DNA of 64,000 nucleotides from a bacterium (GTDB lineage: Bacteria; Actinomycetota; Acidimicrobiia; Acidimicrobiales; Bin134), in NCBI GenBank assembly GCA_026709025.1, contig JAPOTT010000003.1, positions 1 to 64,000 of the forward strand, written 5' to 3'. The notes under the pieces are model-generated. The model was not told where the DNA came from. It saw only the letters and a program-made list of their open reading frames with translations, and did no database searches. Shown one piece after another: positions 26,562 to 34,558 of this stretch (positions are counted from its first letter, which is position 1; every line of letters starts with the position of its first letter). Position numbers and translations under genes: made by a program.

Positions 26562-28844
26562 ATGTTGTGGCTACTGTTTGGAGCCCACCTTGTTGGCATT
26601 GCAGCAGCCGTTCTAGCTGGGCGGCGCTCGATGCAGGCTGGTTTGTGTGCCGCTGCATTGGCCCCAGCTGCCACTGCTATATGGGCTGCTACTCGCTTAG
26701 TTGAAGGGGGCGACGTTGTTAGCGCAGAGTTGGTTTGGGTAGATGGCCTAGACGTGGCCATCTCTTTTCGAGCTGATGCGGTGGCCTTGTTGATGACGTT
26801 GTTGGTGTCGGGAGTGGGTGCGTTGGTGATGGGTTATGCCTGTGGCTACTTCAGCTCAGATGCCAAAGGAGGCAGCCGTTTTGGTGCAACCATGCTGGGG
26901 TTTTCTGCTTCCATGCTCGGACTTGTTTGGGCCGATTCAATCTGGACACTGTTCATCTTCTGGGAGATGACATCGGTAACCTCTTTTTTGTTGGTAGGCC
27001 ATAAGCACACCGATGCCGCAGTTCGCTTGGCCGCTCGGCGTGCGTTGGTGATAACTGCTACAGGTGGCCTTGTGCTGTTGGCTGGGCTCATCTTGTTGGC
27101 ACAAAATACCGGTTCTCCCAACCTCACAAAACTAGCCCCAATTTCAGGTACCGAAGCGGCCGTAGCCGCCGCGCTAGTGCTGATTGGTGCCGCTACCAAG
27201 TCGGCTCAGGTGCCCTTTCATGTGTGGCTCCCCGGAGCCATGGCAGCCCCAACACCGGTAAGCGCTTACTTGCACTCTGCGGCCATGGTGAAGGCTGGCA
27301 TCTTGTTGATAGCGGTGGTGGGGCCTGCGTTTGGCGATGTGGCGGCATGGAAGTGGCTGGGCATTTGCTTTGGGTTTGCCTCGGTGATCTGGGGAGGGGT
27401 GGGGGCTTTGCGTCACCGCGATGCCAAGTTGATTTTGGCTTGGGGCACCGTATCGCAACTGGGTTTGATGTTTACGCTGTTTTCAGCAGGTGCGCCCAAA
27501 GCCATCTTTGCTGGCGTGGCGTTGCTGTTCAGCCATGCTCTGTTTAAAGCGGCCCTGTTCTTGGTGGTAGGCGAGGTAGATGTGCGTACTGGTACCCGAG
27601 ACATCACCCAGCTAGGTGGATTAGCCCGTTCCATGCCGCTGGCCTTTGTGGTGGCGTTGTTAGCTGGTGCTTCTATGGTGGGGTTGCCGCCGTTGTTAGG
27701 GTTTACGGCCAAAGAGGCTGCAATCGAAGCAGTGCTTAAGCTCTCTGGAGGCACCCAAGCGGTGGTTGGTGTGGCGATTATTGGCGGTTCGGTGTTGACC
27801 GTGGCCTACACCATTCGTTTGTTGTACGGCATCTTTGGGCCCGGTCCAGCTACCTCGGTAGCACCACAAGGCTATGTGAGGCGACGAAGCTGGTTGATGG
27901 CAGCACCAGCGGTTACCTTGAGTCTGGCCGGGGTGGTGGGTTACGCCGTTATTGGCGGGGTGAACGAGATAGTTGTGCCTGCGGCCACTGAGTTAAATGC
28001 AAAAGCTGGCGTGTACGAACTTATTGCCTGGCCCGGTGTTAAAACTGCTTTTGTTATCTCCGTGCTGATCGTGATCACGGGTGCTGTAGTGGGAGTGCTC
28101 TGGATTGCTCGGGGTTCTAATCGCATACCACTGTCGCTTGGAGCAGATGCCACGGATGGCATTGTGGATGGGGTAATCAGCAAATCTCCACGCCTCATTG
28201 CATGGATACAGCACGGTTCGCTGCCGGTGTATTTGGCTGTGATGGGAACTGTAGCAGTGTTAGCAGCAGCAGCGCTGGCCAGCGACTTTGCTGGCGGACA
28301 TCTGATTTGGTGGGATCACCCCCTTCAGGCAATGTTGGCCGCAGCGGTGGTGATTGCCGCGTTGGCCGCAGCATTTGTGGGTTCCCGACTAGGTGCAGCT
28401 TTAGCACTTGGGTCGGTGGGTTTTGGGGTGACCGGGCTTTTTTTGGTACACGGTGCCCCAGACTTAGCCTTAACCCAACTCTTGGTGGAAACCGTGGTGG
28501 TGGTGGGCTTTGTGTTGGGCTTGGGGCACCTAGCTAGACGCTTCCCGCCTGTTACAGGGTCTTGGCGGTCGGTGCGGATAATGGTTGCTGCGGCTGGAGG
28601 TTTGGCGGTTACCGCAGCGCTGGTGGCCGCTGGTACAAACCCAACTGGCCAACCCCCAACACCCGACCTTGTGGCTGAGGCTGTGGCCGAAGGCGGCGGC
28701 AAAAACGTGGTGAACGTGATCCTTACCGACCTCAGAGCGTTGGACACACTAGGAGAGGTGGTGGTGTTGGCAACCGTAGCTATCGGCATCTTGGCTTTAG
28801 CTAGAGTTCGTACCCGCCCCCAAGCCCAAACCCAAGAATCGTGA
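26562..28844 (+). CDS. mnhA: Mnh/Mrp cation-proton antiporter subunit A
   Basis: A 760-residue multi-pass protein homologous to complex I NuoL. Characteristic segments are WEMTSVTSFLLVGH, KSAQVPFHVWLPGAMAAPTPVSAYLHSAAMVKAGI and LFSHALFKAALFLVVGEVD. A C-terminal MnhB-like region ends VVNVILTDLRALDTLGEV. It is the first gene of a complete mnhABCDEFG operon whose product exchanges Na+ (or K+) for protons across the membrane. An 18-bp tandem duplication covers the stop codon (28831-28866). Confidence 0.93.
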   Translation: MLWLLFGAHLVGIAAAVLAGRRSMQAGLCAAALAPAATAIWAATRLVEGGDVVSAELVWVDGLDVAISFRADAVALLMTLLVSGVGALVMGYACGYFSSDAKGGSRFGATMLGFSASMLGLVWADSIWTLFIFWEMTSVTSFLLVGHKHTDAAVRLAARRALVITATGGLVLLAGLILLAQNTGSPNLTKLAPISGTEAAVAAALVLIGAATKSAQVPFHVWLPGAMAAPTPVSAYLHSAAMVKAGILLIAVVGPAFGDVAAWKWLGICFGFASVIWGGVGALRHRDAKLILAWGTVSQLGLMFTLFSAGAPKAIFAGVALLFSHALFKAALFLVVGEVDVRTGTRDITQLGGLARSMPLAFVVALLAGASMVGLPPLLGFTAKEAAIEAVLKLSGGTQAVVGVAIIGGSVLTVAYTIRLLYGIFGPGPATSVAPQGYVRRRSWLMAAPAVTLSLAGVVGYAVIGGVNEIVVPAATELNAKAGVYELIAWPGVKTAFVISVLIVITGAVVGVLWIARGSNRIPLSLGADATDGIVDGVISKSPRLIAWIQHGSLPVYLAVMGTVAVLAAAALASDFAGGHLIWWDHPLQAMLAAAVVIAALAAAFVGSRLGAALALGSVGFGVTGLFLVHGAPDLALTQLLVETVVVVGFVLGLGHLARRFPPVTGSWRSVRIMVAAAGGLAVTAALVAAGTNPTGQPPTPDLVAEAVAEGGGKNVVNVILTDLRALDTLGEVVVLATVAIGILALARVRTRPQAQTQES

Positions 28845-28866
28845 AGGGCCCAAGAATCATGAGGGG
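28831..28866. repeat. 18-bp tandem duplication over the mnhA stop codon
   Basis: CCCAAGAATCGTGAAGGG is followed at once by CCCAAGAATCATGAGGGG, two mismatches in 18 bp. The mnhA TGA (28842-28844) is in the first copy. Confidence 0.85.
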
Positions 28867-28892
28867 GCTGAGGATATGAGGGCGCTGCAACC

Positions 28893-29342
28893 ATGAAGCC
28901 CAATCAGGCACCTGCAATTCAACTAGGTATTCGTGTAGCTAGCCCCTTGGCCATTGTGGTTGGGGTGTACTTGTTGTTTGCCGGGCATAACTTTCCTGGC
29001 GGGGGTTTCGCTGCTGGGCTGGTATTTGGTGCGGTAGCCATATTGCGTACCATTGCGGGCTTGCAACGCCCCAGGGGCACCACCGCGCTCATCGCATGTG
29101 GAGTGCTCATGGTAACCGTGGTGAGCTTTTTGCCTATTTTGTGGGGCGACCCGCTTTTGGATCAAAGGGTTGTTACCTTTGATTTGCCACTTTTGGGTAC
29201 GATCAAAACTGGTACCGCTCTGGTGTTTGATATTGGGGTGAGCATTATTGTGGTGGGTTTGGTGGCGGCCATCATCAACGGCCTGTCTGCATCACAGCCA
29301 ACTCAGGGCGCTGGTCAGCCCACTCAAGGGGCCCCCCAATGA
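28893..29342 (+). CDS. mnhB: Mnh/Mrp antiporter subunit B
   Basis: A 149-residue protein with four membrane helices. HNFPGGGFAAGLVFGAVAIL is the family hallmark. The C-terminal tail has a short repeat (SQPTQGAGQPTQGAPQ). The stop overlaps mnhC by ATGA. Confidence 0.92.
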   Translation: MKPNQAPAIQLGIRVASPLAIVVGVYLLFAGHNFPGGGFAAGLVFGAVAILRTIAGLQRPRGTTALIACGVLMVTVVSFLPILWGDPLLDQRVVTFDLPLLGTIKTGTALVFDIGVSIIVVGLVAAIINGLSASQPTQGAGQPTQGAPQ

Positions 29343-29755
29343 GTGCAGCTTTGTTGTTTGCTGTAGGGGGTCTCACCTCGGTGGGCATCTACCTGATCAC
29401 GGCGCGCTCTTTGAGTCAGATCATTTTGGGTTTCTCCTTGCTCGGCCACGCTACGGTTTTGGGTTTGCTGGTAGCCGGAGGCGCAGCTGGAGACGCTCCT
29501 ATTGCGGGCACAGCAGCGGTGGCCGATATGTCTAACCCCTTGCCGCAAGCCCTAGCGCTTACTGCGATTGTGATTTCGTTTGGCCTCACAGTGTTCTTGC
29601 TGGCCCTAGCAGTTAGACAACAGCACCTCACCGGTGACGATCAGGTTGAAGACGATTTAGAAGATCAGCGCATCGCCCAAGGACAACCCGCAGAAAACTT
29701 GCCGGAAGAAACAACTGAGGAAATCACCCAAAGCATCGAGGGTGGCATTCCATGA
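29339..29755 (+). CDS. mnhC: Mnh/Mrp antiporter subunit C
   Basis: A 138-residue, three-helix NuoK-like subunit: ILGFSLLGHATVLGLLVAGG and DPLPQALALT-type sequence (SNPLPQALALTAIVISFGL). An acidic C-terminal tail of about 40 residues is present. It overlaps mnhB and mnhD by ATGA. Confidence 0.92.
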   Translation: MSAALLFAVGGLTSVGIYLITARSLSQIILGFSLLGHATVLGLLVAGGAAGDAPIAGTAAVADMSNPLPQALALTAIVISFGLTVFLLALAVRQQHLTGDDQVEDDLEDQRIAQGQPAENLPEETTEEITQSIEGGIP

Positions 29756-31233
29756 GCACGTTGGTGGTGCTCACCATTGCAGCTCCGTTGGTGGCCGCTG
29801 CGGGTGGGCTGTTTTGGAGAGGCAATACCGTAGCGCGCGATGCCATAACAATCTGCGGGCTAGCCGTGGCGATGATCTGCGCTTTTGTGGTGTTGGCCGA
29901 GGTCAACGACTCAGGCACCCACGTGGTTCATGTGGGAGGTTGGCAGCCCGAGCTGGGCATTGTTTTGGTGGCGGATCTGTTGGCTGCGCTCATCTTGCCA
30001 GTGGCGCTTGCGGTGATCTTCGTTGTGGAGATATTTGCCATCGGCCAAAGGCGTACCGTCTGGGGGGCAAACCCAGAGCTATCAGGCCCGCTTTTGTGCG
30101 TTTTGACCTCTGGGGTGTCTTTGGCGGTGTTAACAGGCGACCTGTTCACTTTGTTCGTGGCCTTCGAGCTCATCTTGGTATCAAGCTACGTGCTGCTCAC
30201 CAATCAAGGTCGCCCTAGCCAGATTCGCGCAGGCATGACCTATGTGGTGATGAACCTGTTTGCCTCGGCGCTGTTTTTGTTTGGGGTGGGATTCGTCTAC
30301 GCCGCCACCGGAACCGTTAATCTAGCTTTGCTTACCGAACGCATCCCCGAGCTGTCCGATGGGGTGCGTATAGGTTTAGGTGCCTGGTTCTTCGTGGTTT
30401 TCGGCACCAAAGCCGCAGTGTTCCCGTTGTTTTCTTGGCTGCCCGACTCTTACCCCACGGCTCCCACAACCATCACCGCCGTGTTTGCCGGGCTTTTGAC
30501 CAAGATTGGCATTTACGCCATGATCCGCTTTCACACCCTCACACAGATGGACGACTTGGGTTCGACAATGCTGATTATCGCCGGATTTACAATGGTTATT
30601 GGAGGGTTAGGAGCGTTGGCCCAGTCGGATGTGAAGCGCATCTTGTCGTTCCATATCATTAGCCAAATCGGCTACATGCTCATGGGCCTTGGGCTCTTCA
30701 CCGTTGCGGGCATTGCCGGGGCTATCGTGTTTTTGATTCACAACATGCCGGTAAAGACCGTTTTGTTTTTGGTAGGTGGTCTTATTGAAAACGACCAAGG
30801 CACCAGCACATTGGATCGCTCCGGGGGTGTGGCAAGCCGCAGGCCCGTATTGGCGGTGCTTTTTGCCATTCCAGCGCTCAGCTTGGCGGGCATACCCCCG
30901 TTCTCAGGGTTTGTGGCTAAGTTGGCTGTGATTGCTGCGGCCATTGCGGAAGCCTCCGTGCTCATCGTGGTGGCCGCGCTCGTAGCAGGGGCGCTCACCT
31001 TGTTGTCTATGGCCAAGATATGGCTGGGCGTGTTCTGGGGGCCGCCCGCATCTGAGATCACCCCGGTGTCCGTGCCCCGTCGCTATCAGAAAACCATGTT
31101 GGGTGCTACTGGATTGGCTGTGTGCGGCATCCTTGTGATCTCAGCTATGTCCGGACCACTGTTTGACTTGTGTGTACGAGCCGCTGAAGACTTAAAGCAC
31201 CCGGCAAGCTACGTGAGCGAAGTCCTGTCGTGA
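29752..31233 (+). CDS. mnhD: Mnh/Mrp antiporter subunit D
   Basis: A 493-residue, NuoN/NuoM-like antiporter subunit. FTLFVAFELILVSSYVLLT, FGTKAAVFPLFSWLPDSYPT, TITAVFAGLLTKIGIYAMIR and LSFHIISQIGYMLMGL are typical, including the conserved Lys of the proton channel. It overlaps its neighbours by ATGA or GTGA. Confidence 0.93.
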   Translation: MSTLVVLTIAAPLVAAAGGLFWRGNTVARDAITICGLAVAMICAFVVLAEVNDSGTHVVHVGGWQPELGIVLVADLLAALILPVALAVIFVVEIFAIGQRRTVWGANPELSGPLLCVLTSGVSLAVLTGDLFTLFVAFELILVSSYVLLTNQGRPSQIRAGMTYVVMNLFASALFLFGVGFVYAATGTVNLALLTERIPELSDGVRIGLGAWFFVVFGTKAAVFPLFSWLPDSYPTAPTTITAVFAGLLTKIGIYAMIRFHTLTQMDDLGSTMLIIAGFTMVIGGLGALAQSDVKRILSFHIISQIGYMLMGLGLFTVAGIAGAIVFLIHNMPVKTVLFLVGGLIENDQGTSTLDRSGGVASRRPVLAVLFAIPALSLAGIPPFSGFVAKLAVIAAAIAEASVLIVVAALVAGALTLLSMAKIWLGVFWGPPASEITPVSVPRRYQKTMLGATGLAVCGILVISAMSGPLFDLCVRAAEDLKHPASYVSEVLS

Positions 31234-31871
31234 CAGCTTCTGCCGTAAGGTCTCGTGCGCTGAAATCTGCCCTCAGAACAGCCCTAGTTCCGCGCTACGG
31301 TGTGGCCATTGTGGGTTTAGTGGCCGTTTGGTGTGGTTTGTGGGGGAGCGTGTCTGTGGCCAACGTAGCTTCGGGGGTGTTGGTAGCTGTGTTGGCTTTG
31401 GCCTTGGGGTTTGGTGTGCCTAGCAGCTTGGGGGTGCGGGTGGTACCTCTGGTGCGACTGGGCTGGCTGGTGGGGGTGGATTTGGTTAAGTCCACCTTCA
31501 CCGTGGCTGCGGAGGTGCTCACCTGGGCCGATAACACAGCCGAATCCATAGTAGCGGTGCCGGTATCTGTGGGTGGAAGGATGCATTTTTTGTTGCTGGT
31601 GGTGGCCATTACGCTCACCCCGGGTACCGCAGTGGTAGATACCGATAGCACCGAGGGCATTATCTACCTGCACCTTTTGCATCACGAACGACGTGCTGAG
31701 ACCATCGCCCACGTGCAAGAACTAGTGGAGTTAGCTGCGTTGGCCCTTTCGCCTGGCATCGAGCGGGCTGGTGGCTCCAACCTCAGGCAGGCTGAATCTG
31801 AGCAGGCTGAGTCTTTGTCGGCAGAATCCACAGAATCAGCGCAGGCCGAACCTAAGCAGGCAGGCAGATGA
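31230..31871 (+). CDS. mnhE: Mnh/Mrp antiporter subunit E
   Basis: A 213-residue subunit with N-terminal membrane helices and the conserved ITLTPGTAVVDTD and YLHLLHHERR motifs. The GTG start overlaps mnhD. The C-terminal 35 residues are a low-complexity Gln/Ala/Glu/Ser tail (QAESEQAESLSAES) encoded by an imperfect 15-bp repeat, not expected in the family. Confidence 0.9.
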   Translation: MTASAVRSRALKSALRTALVPRYGVAIVGLVAVWCGLWGSVSVANVASGVLVAVLALALGFGVPSSLGVRVVPLVRLGWLVGVDLVKSTFTVAAEVLTWADNTAESIVAVPVSVGGRMHFLLLVVAITLTPGTAVVDTDSTEGIIYLHLLHHERRAETIAHVQELVELAALALSPGIERAGGSNLRQAESEQAESLSAESTESAQAEPKQAGR

Positions 31872-32161
31872 TCACAGCGATTGCTTTTGGTTGCTTTGGT
31901 GTAGCGAGCCTTTGTGGGGCTTGTCGGCTTTTTGTTGGGCCCGATCTAGCGGACAGGGTTGTGGGCCTAGACGTGATCTTGGTGTCGCTTATGGGTGCCA
32001 TAACCATACAAGCGGCTCGCAGCAATAACACCACCTATCTGGTGTTGCTGGTGGTGCTGGCCATCGTAGGCTTTACAGCTACGGTAGCAGCTAGTCGGTT
32101 TGTGGAAGATGAAACCGAAATGCACACTGAAATATGCACCGAACAGGAACCCACGCCATGA
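31868..32161 (+). CDS. mnhF: Mnh/Mrp antiporter subunit F
   Basis: A 97-residue, three-helix subunit containing GPDLADRVVGLDVILVSLMG, the family signature. It overlaps mnhE and mnhG by ATGA. Confidence 0.92.
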   Translation: MITAIAFGCFGVASLCGACRLFVGPDLADRVVGLDVILVSLMGAITIQAARSNNTTYLVLLVVLAIVGFTATVAASRFVEDETEMHTEICTEQEPTP

Positions 32162-32484
32162 GTTTGGTGGCGGCTATTTTGATGCTTCTAGGCGGTTTCA
32201 TAGCGCTGTTAGCAGGTGCTGGCCTGTTGCGTTTCAGTACGCCCTATGCTCGCTTTCACTCGGCAGGCAAGGCCAGCCCCATGGCCTTTTTGGTGGCCGC
32301 AGCAGGTGCCGCGCTGGAGTTGGGCTGGGATGGCCGTGTGTATCTTACGATTGCTGCGGTAGCTATGACGCTCACCTTGCCCTTAGGGGTTCATATGATG
32401 TTCCGTGCCGTACATCGCACCACCAACAACAACCACCTAATAACAGACGAACACGCCCAAGCCCACCAAACTCCCCAAAATTAA
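32158..32484 (+). CDS. mnhG: Mnh/Mrp antiporter subunit G
   Basis: A 108-residue subunit: GLLRFSTPYARFHSAGKASP is diagnostic. The start is set at ATG 32158, which overlaps the mnhF stop as ATGA, rather than an in-frame ATG at 32134 inside mnhF. The Asn/His/Gln-rich tail (TTNNNHLITDEHAQAH) is variable. It is the last gene of the antiporter operon; a toxin-antitoxin cassette begins 10 bp later. Confidence 0.92.
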   Translation: MSLVAAILMLLGGFIALLAGAGLLRFSTPYARFHSAGKASPMAFLVAAAGAALELGWDGRVYLTIAAVAMTLTLPLGVHMMFRAVHRTTNNNHLITDEHAQAHQTPQN

Positions 32485-32520
32485 GGAGACAGCCCCTCCA
32501 CAATTAGGGGGAAACCTCAA

Positions 32521-32916
32521 TCAGACGGGAACGACCCGTGCTGTGGAGTCCATGGCAGCCAGAAGTGTGCTGATGTCTTCAGGATCTGACGTAAGTATCG
32601 ATACTTCGTCTTCTCTTAAAGCATCGTGCGCAACGAGCGCTACGACTGCATCTATCACATCGGTGGTGCCAGTGCGTCCGCATAGTGTTCCAGCTCTGCG
32701 TGCTGTCTGGTCGTCTAGCGGGATTGACTGACACTGCTTAAGCGCTTGGTTAAGCCGTGCCTGTTGGGGAGTGTTGCGCCAGACTTGCCCAATCACTCCA
32801 GTGGGGATAATGAGTGGATGGGAACCCCTACGGGCCACTTCAAGTCTAGCCCAAGCAGCTCGACTGTTGGCCTCGAGCCCGATCAACTCACCAGCATCTA
32901 ATACGATAATGGTCAT
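32521..32916 (-). CDS. PIN-domain toxin (VapC-like)
   Basis: A 131-residue PIN-fold putative ribonuclease. The acidic metal-binding positions are seen in IVLDAGELIGLE, TTDVIDAVV and LTSDPEDIS. It starts with an ATGA overlap on its antitoxin gene, the normal order for vapBC pairs. It is clearly related to the toxin at 41666 (shared QVWR, IPLDD, DAIDA-like and TSDPxDI segments). VapC toxins cleave tRNA or rRNA, but the target here is unknown. The stop codon touches the left inverted repeat. Confidence 0.75.
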   Translation of the reverse strand: MTIIVLDAGELIGLEANSRAAWARLEVARRGSHPLIIPTGVIGQVWRNTPQQARLNQALKQCQSIPLDDQTARRAGTLCGRTGTTDVIDAVVALVAHDALREDEVSILTSDPEDISTLLAAMDSTARVVPV

Positions 32917-33089
32917 CCAAAGAGTTGCGTTCGCGCTGTTGCTAGCTCGTCGGCAGTGAGCTTGCCGTGCTCAGTTTCCCAGTCGGAGATCGTCTCGCCC
33001 AGTTTCTTCGTGGCTCGCTTTCTGCTTTCGACCTTTTTAGCCTTCAAAGCCAAGCTCCTTCTTTGCGATGCTGAGTGTTTTATGCTCAT
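32913..33089 (-). CDS. Small antitoxin for the PIN toxin
   Basis: A 58-residue frame read from the reverse strand: MSIKHSASQRR..., a Lys/Arg-rich middle (KAKKVESRKRATKKLG) and a C-terminus DWETEHGKLTADELATAR. The EHGKLTADELA-like end is common in antitoxins of PIN toxins and parallels YGPFTEEELAEQ in the second antitoxin of this window. The stop overlaps the toxin start as ATGA. The basic middle is suited to DNA or toxin binding. No strong ribosome binding site is seen before ATG 33087-33089. Confidence 0.65.
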   Translation of the reverse strand: MSIKHSASQRRSLALKAKKVESRKRATKKLGETISDWETEHGKLTADELATARTQLFG

Positions 33090-33290
33090 TGTTGGTTATC
33101 CCTTTGCTGTCAACTTGCCAATTATAGCTTTGCAACAATTGAGTTTCCCCCTTTTTGTGGAGGCACACTCTAGCTGGTTAGCAATTTGTGTCTTGAAGGG
33201 GAGTTGTTGGGAGAGACGCTCTGGACCGAGGGTGCAGATGCGCTACCTATCCACGGCGATGGATGTTCACTAGGGTTTTTCTTCTATTGT

Positions 33291-33455
33291 TTAGCGTATC
33301 GAGGTGAGTGCGGCATGCTCTTCTGATGTGGTCGGTAGGGGGGGGGGGGGGGTTGTGTAGCCCCCGATTACTTGTTGGTCGATTAGGCGCTGTCGTTCTT
33401 GGTCTAGGATCGCATGGATACTAGCTCGGATGGTTTGCTCGGTATGAGCTGGCGT
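33291..33455 (-). pseudogene. Truncated antitoxin fragment in frame after the MazF-like gene
   Basis: Directly after the TAA of the MazF-like gene the same frame stays open for about 55 codons: TEQTIRASIHAILDQERQ, then IDQQVIGGY, a run of prolines, and LPTTSEEHAALTSIR. The helical, Arg/Glu-rich part and the P-T-x-E-E ending resemble C-termini of MazE/CopG-type antitoxins. No ATG, GTG or TTG is available, so it is read as an N-terminally truncated remnant. The proline run is encoded by the G15/C15 tract. Confidence 0.45.
33338..33352. repeat. G15 homopolymer tract
   Basis: Fifteen consecutive G on the + strand, C on the - strand, in the antitoxin remnant. With 15 bases the remnant frame continues into LPTTSEEHAALTSIR; 14 or 16 would break it. 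Tracts of this length are prone to slippage and also to sequencing and assembly error. Confidence 0.85.
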
Positions 33456-33821
33456 TTACAGGCTAAGCACGTTGCGCATTATCTCGTCAACTGCGTATCT
33501 GCTAACTGCATCTAGGTAGCCCAATCGTTGCTGCAAGCGACCAATTGAAACTGCTCTAAGTTGTTCAACTTGAAATACTGTTGGCTGATCCAATCCATTG
33601 TCCGCATCAGGTGCAACTACCACATGCAATGACACGCCTCGTACTGTGGTGGTACCAGGCACCACGATCACCATTTTCAGATTTGGATGATGCAGGCGAT
33701 CATCGGAAACAATCACCGCAGGACGTATGAGCGACTGTTCAGGATCCTTTGGGTTAGAGCCAAAATCCACTACCCATATATCTCCTCTAGCCAACTGCAC
33801 GTTAAGCGGCATCCAATCCAT
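33456..33821 (-). CDS. MazF/PemK-type endoribonuclease toxin
   Basis: A 121-residue toxin. RGDIWVVDFG, SLIRPAVIVSDD and MVIVVPGTTTVRG match the MazF/PemK fold and its RNA-binding groove. It starts inside the last codons of the antitoxin gene (ATG 33821 or in-frame ATG 33812). MazF enzymes cut mRNA at short motifs; specificity is not predictable here. Confidence 0.8.
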   Translation of the reverse strand: MDWMPLNVQLARGDIWVVDFGSNPKDPEQSLIRPAVIVSDDRLHHPNLKMVIVVPGTTTVRGVSLHVVVAPDADNGLDQPTVFQVEQLRAVSIGRLQQRLGYLDAVSRYAVDEIMRNVLSL

Positions 33822-34053
33822 CTAAAGTGGTGCCCTCTAGGTTCTGCGCGTCGGTGGCATATCCGCTTACTGTTGGCTCGTCCCACTCGTTAAGAGCATC
33901 ATAAACAGAGGCCCACCACTCTTCGCGTTCAAACCTTCGCACTGCTTCAGCCACAACTTCTTGCATTGTCGTATCCTTCAATTCAGCTAGCCGGGCGATC
34001 TCGTCTCGCAATTTTGTGGGAACTCGCAGTGTTGTAGATTTTTTTGTAGACAT
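33802..34053 (-). CDS. Antitoxin of the MazF-type toxin
   Basis: An 83-residue protein starting STTLRVPTKLRDEIARLAEL, a ribbon-helix-helix-like DNA-binding N-terminus, followed by EVVAEAVRRFEREEWWASVYDAL and an acidic C-terminus that would wrap the toxin. It overlaps the toxin gene by 20 nt. A -10-like TAGGCT sits 6 nt before the ATG, so the transcript may be leaderless and the protein probably represses its own promoter. Confidence 0.78.
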   Translation of the reverse strand: MSTKKSTTLRVPTKLRDEIARLAELKDTTMQEVVAEAVRRFEREEWWASVYDALNEWDEPTVSGYATDAQNLEGTTLDGLDAA

Positions 34054-34059
34054 ACAAGT

Positions 34060-34065
34060 AGCCTA
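34060..34065 (-). promoter_or_regulatory. -10 element of a possible leaderless antitoxin promoter
   Basis: On the reverse strand TAGGCT is followed by six bases (ACTTGT) and then the ATG of the antitoxin gene (34053-34051). This spacing places the transcription start at or next to the start codon. No convincing -35 is visible. Confidence 0.45.
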
Positions 34066-34096
34066 ACAGGGTTCAACACCCTTGACATGGTAGCCG

Positions 34097-34320
34097 TTAT
34101 ATTGATTGTTCAGGAGCTGTAGCCCAGAGTTTATCGATGGGGGCGGCGATGATTTTGTCTTCGAGGTTGAATGAGGATTTGCCGGTGTGGAGGATAAAGC
34201 CTGCGTTGAAGGGGAGTTGTTGGGTGAGTGTGCTTGGCCAGATGAGTTAGTGCCATTCATCGCGTAGTTCGCCATGACCACCGCTGGAGCTGGCGTAGTC
34301 CTCAATGTTGTTGTGGGGAT
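34097..34320 (-). pseudogene. Decayed C-terminus of a DUF4143-like ATPase
   Basis: The reverse strand encodes SSSGGHGELRDEWH, a TAA stop (34247-34249), then in the same frame LIWPSTLTQQLPFNAGF, ILHTGKSSFNLEDKIIAAPI and DKLWA before a final stop. The LHTG...AAPIDKLW pattern is typical of the last strands of ATP-binding proteins of the DUF4143 type. The in-frame stop and the absence of the N-terminal ATPase domain mark it as a remnant. Confidence 0.45.
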
Positions 34321-34361
34321 GCGGTTATTAGTGTATTTATCCCGTTAAATGAAATTGCTAG

Positions 34362-34517
34362 CTTCAATTTGCCGGGTTGCGTCGCATCAAGAGCACCGTC
34401 CCTAACATCAACTCAGCAGCAATCGTATACGGTGGTGATCAGACTCAGGCACGCAGTGATGCGACAGCAGTACCTCTTTTTGATTTTGCCTTGTTTCTCA
34501 GAGATTTAGATGTCTAG
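34362..34517 (+). pseudogene. Second DUF4143-like ATPase tail, opposite strand
   Basis: Following a TAG at 34359-34361, 51 codons read LQFAGLRRIKSTVPN, INSAAIVYGGDQTQARSDAT and AVPLFDFALFLRDLDV before TAG 34515-34517. The VYGGDxxxxRSD pattern is common at the C-terminus of DUF4143-type ATPases. No start codon or ATPase domain remains. It faces the other remnant, suggesting two decayed copies in opposite orientation. 34054-34558 holds nothing else recognisable apart from the leader of the next gene. Confidence 0.45.
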
Positions 34518-34558
34518 CATTGTGAGTAGGTGTCGCAAACGCTTAGGAGCCTAACAGC

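Larger units (their letters stand above)
32495..33163. mobile_element. Toxin-antitoxin cassette bounded by inverted repeats
   Basis: A 27-nt sequence at 32495-32521 (CCTCCACAA, two bases, AGGGGGAAAC, then CTCAAT) recurs in inverse orientation at 33138-33163, with two mismatches and one single-base gap. The 669-bp segment between the outer ends holds one PIN toxin gene, its antitoxin and a 48-bp leader. There is no transposase inside and I see no clear target-site duplication. It may be a non-autonomous mobile cassette, or the repeats may be paired terminator-like signals. Confidence 0.5.
33193..34224. repeat. 19-bp direct repeat flanking the MazF-type module
   Basis: TTGAAGGGGAGTTGTTGGG occurs exactly at 33193-33211 and 34206-34224. 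The two copies bracket a truncated antitoxin and the intact MazF-like pair. On the reverse strand both encode an L(S/T)QQLPF peptide, so they may be homologous scraps of a decayed gene rather than an insertion footprint. Confidence 0.6.

Noticed and set aside
32956-33273. Forward frame of 105 codons opposite the small antitoxin.
   Set aside because: It lacks a ribosome binding site and runs through the inverted repeat; the reverse-strand 58-codon frame has antitoxin features and an ATGA overlap with the toxin.
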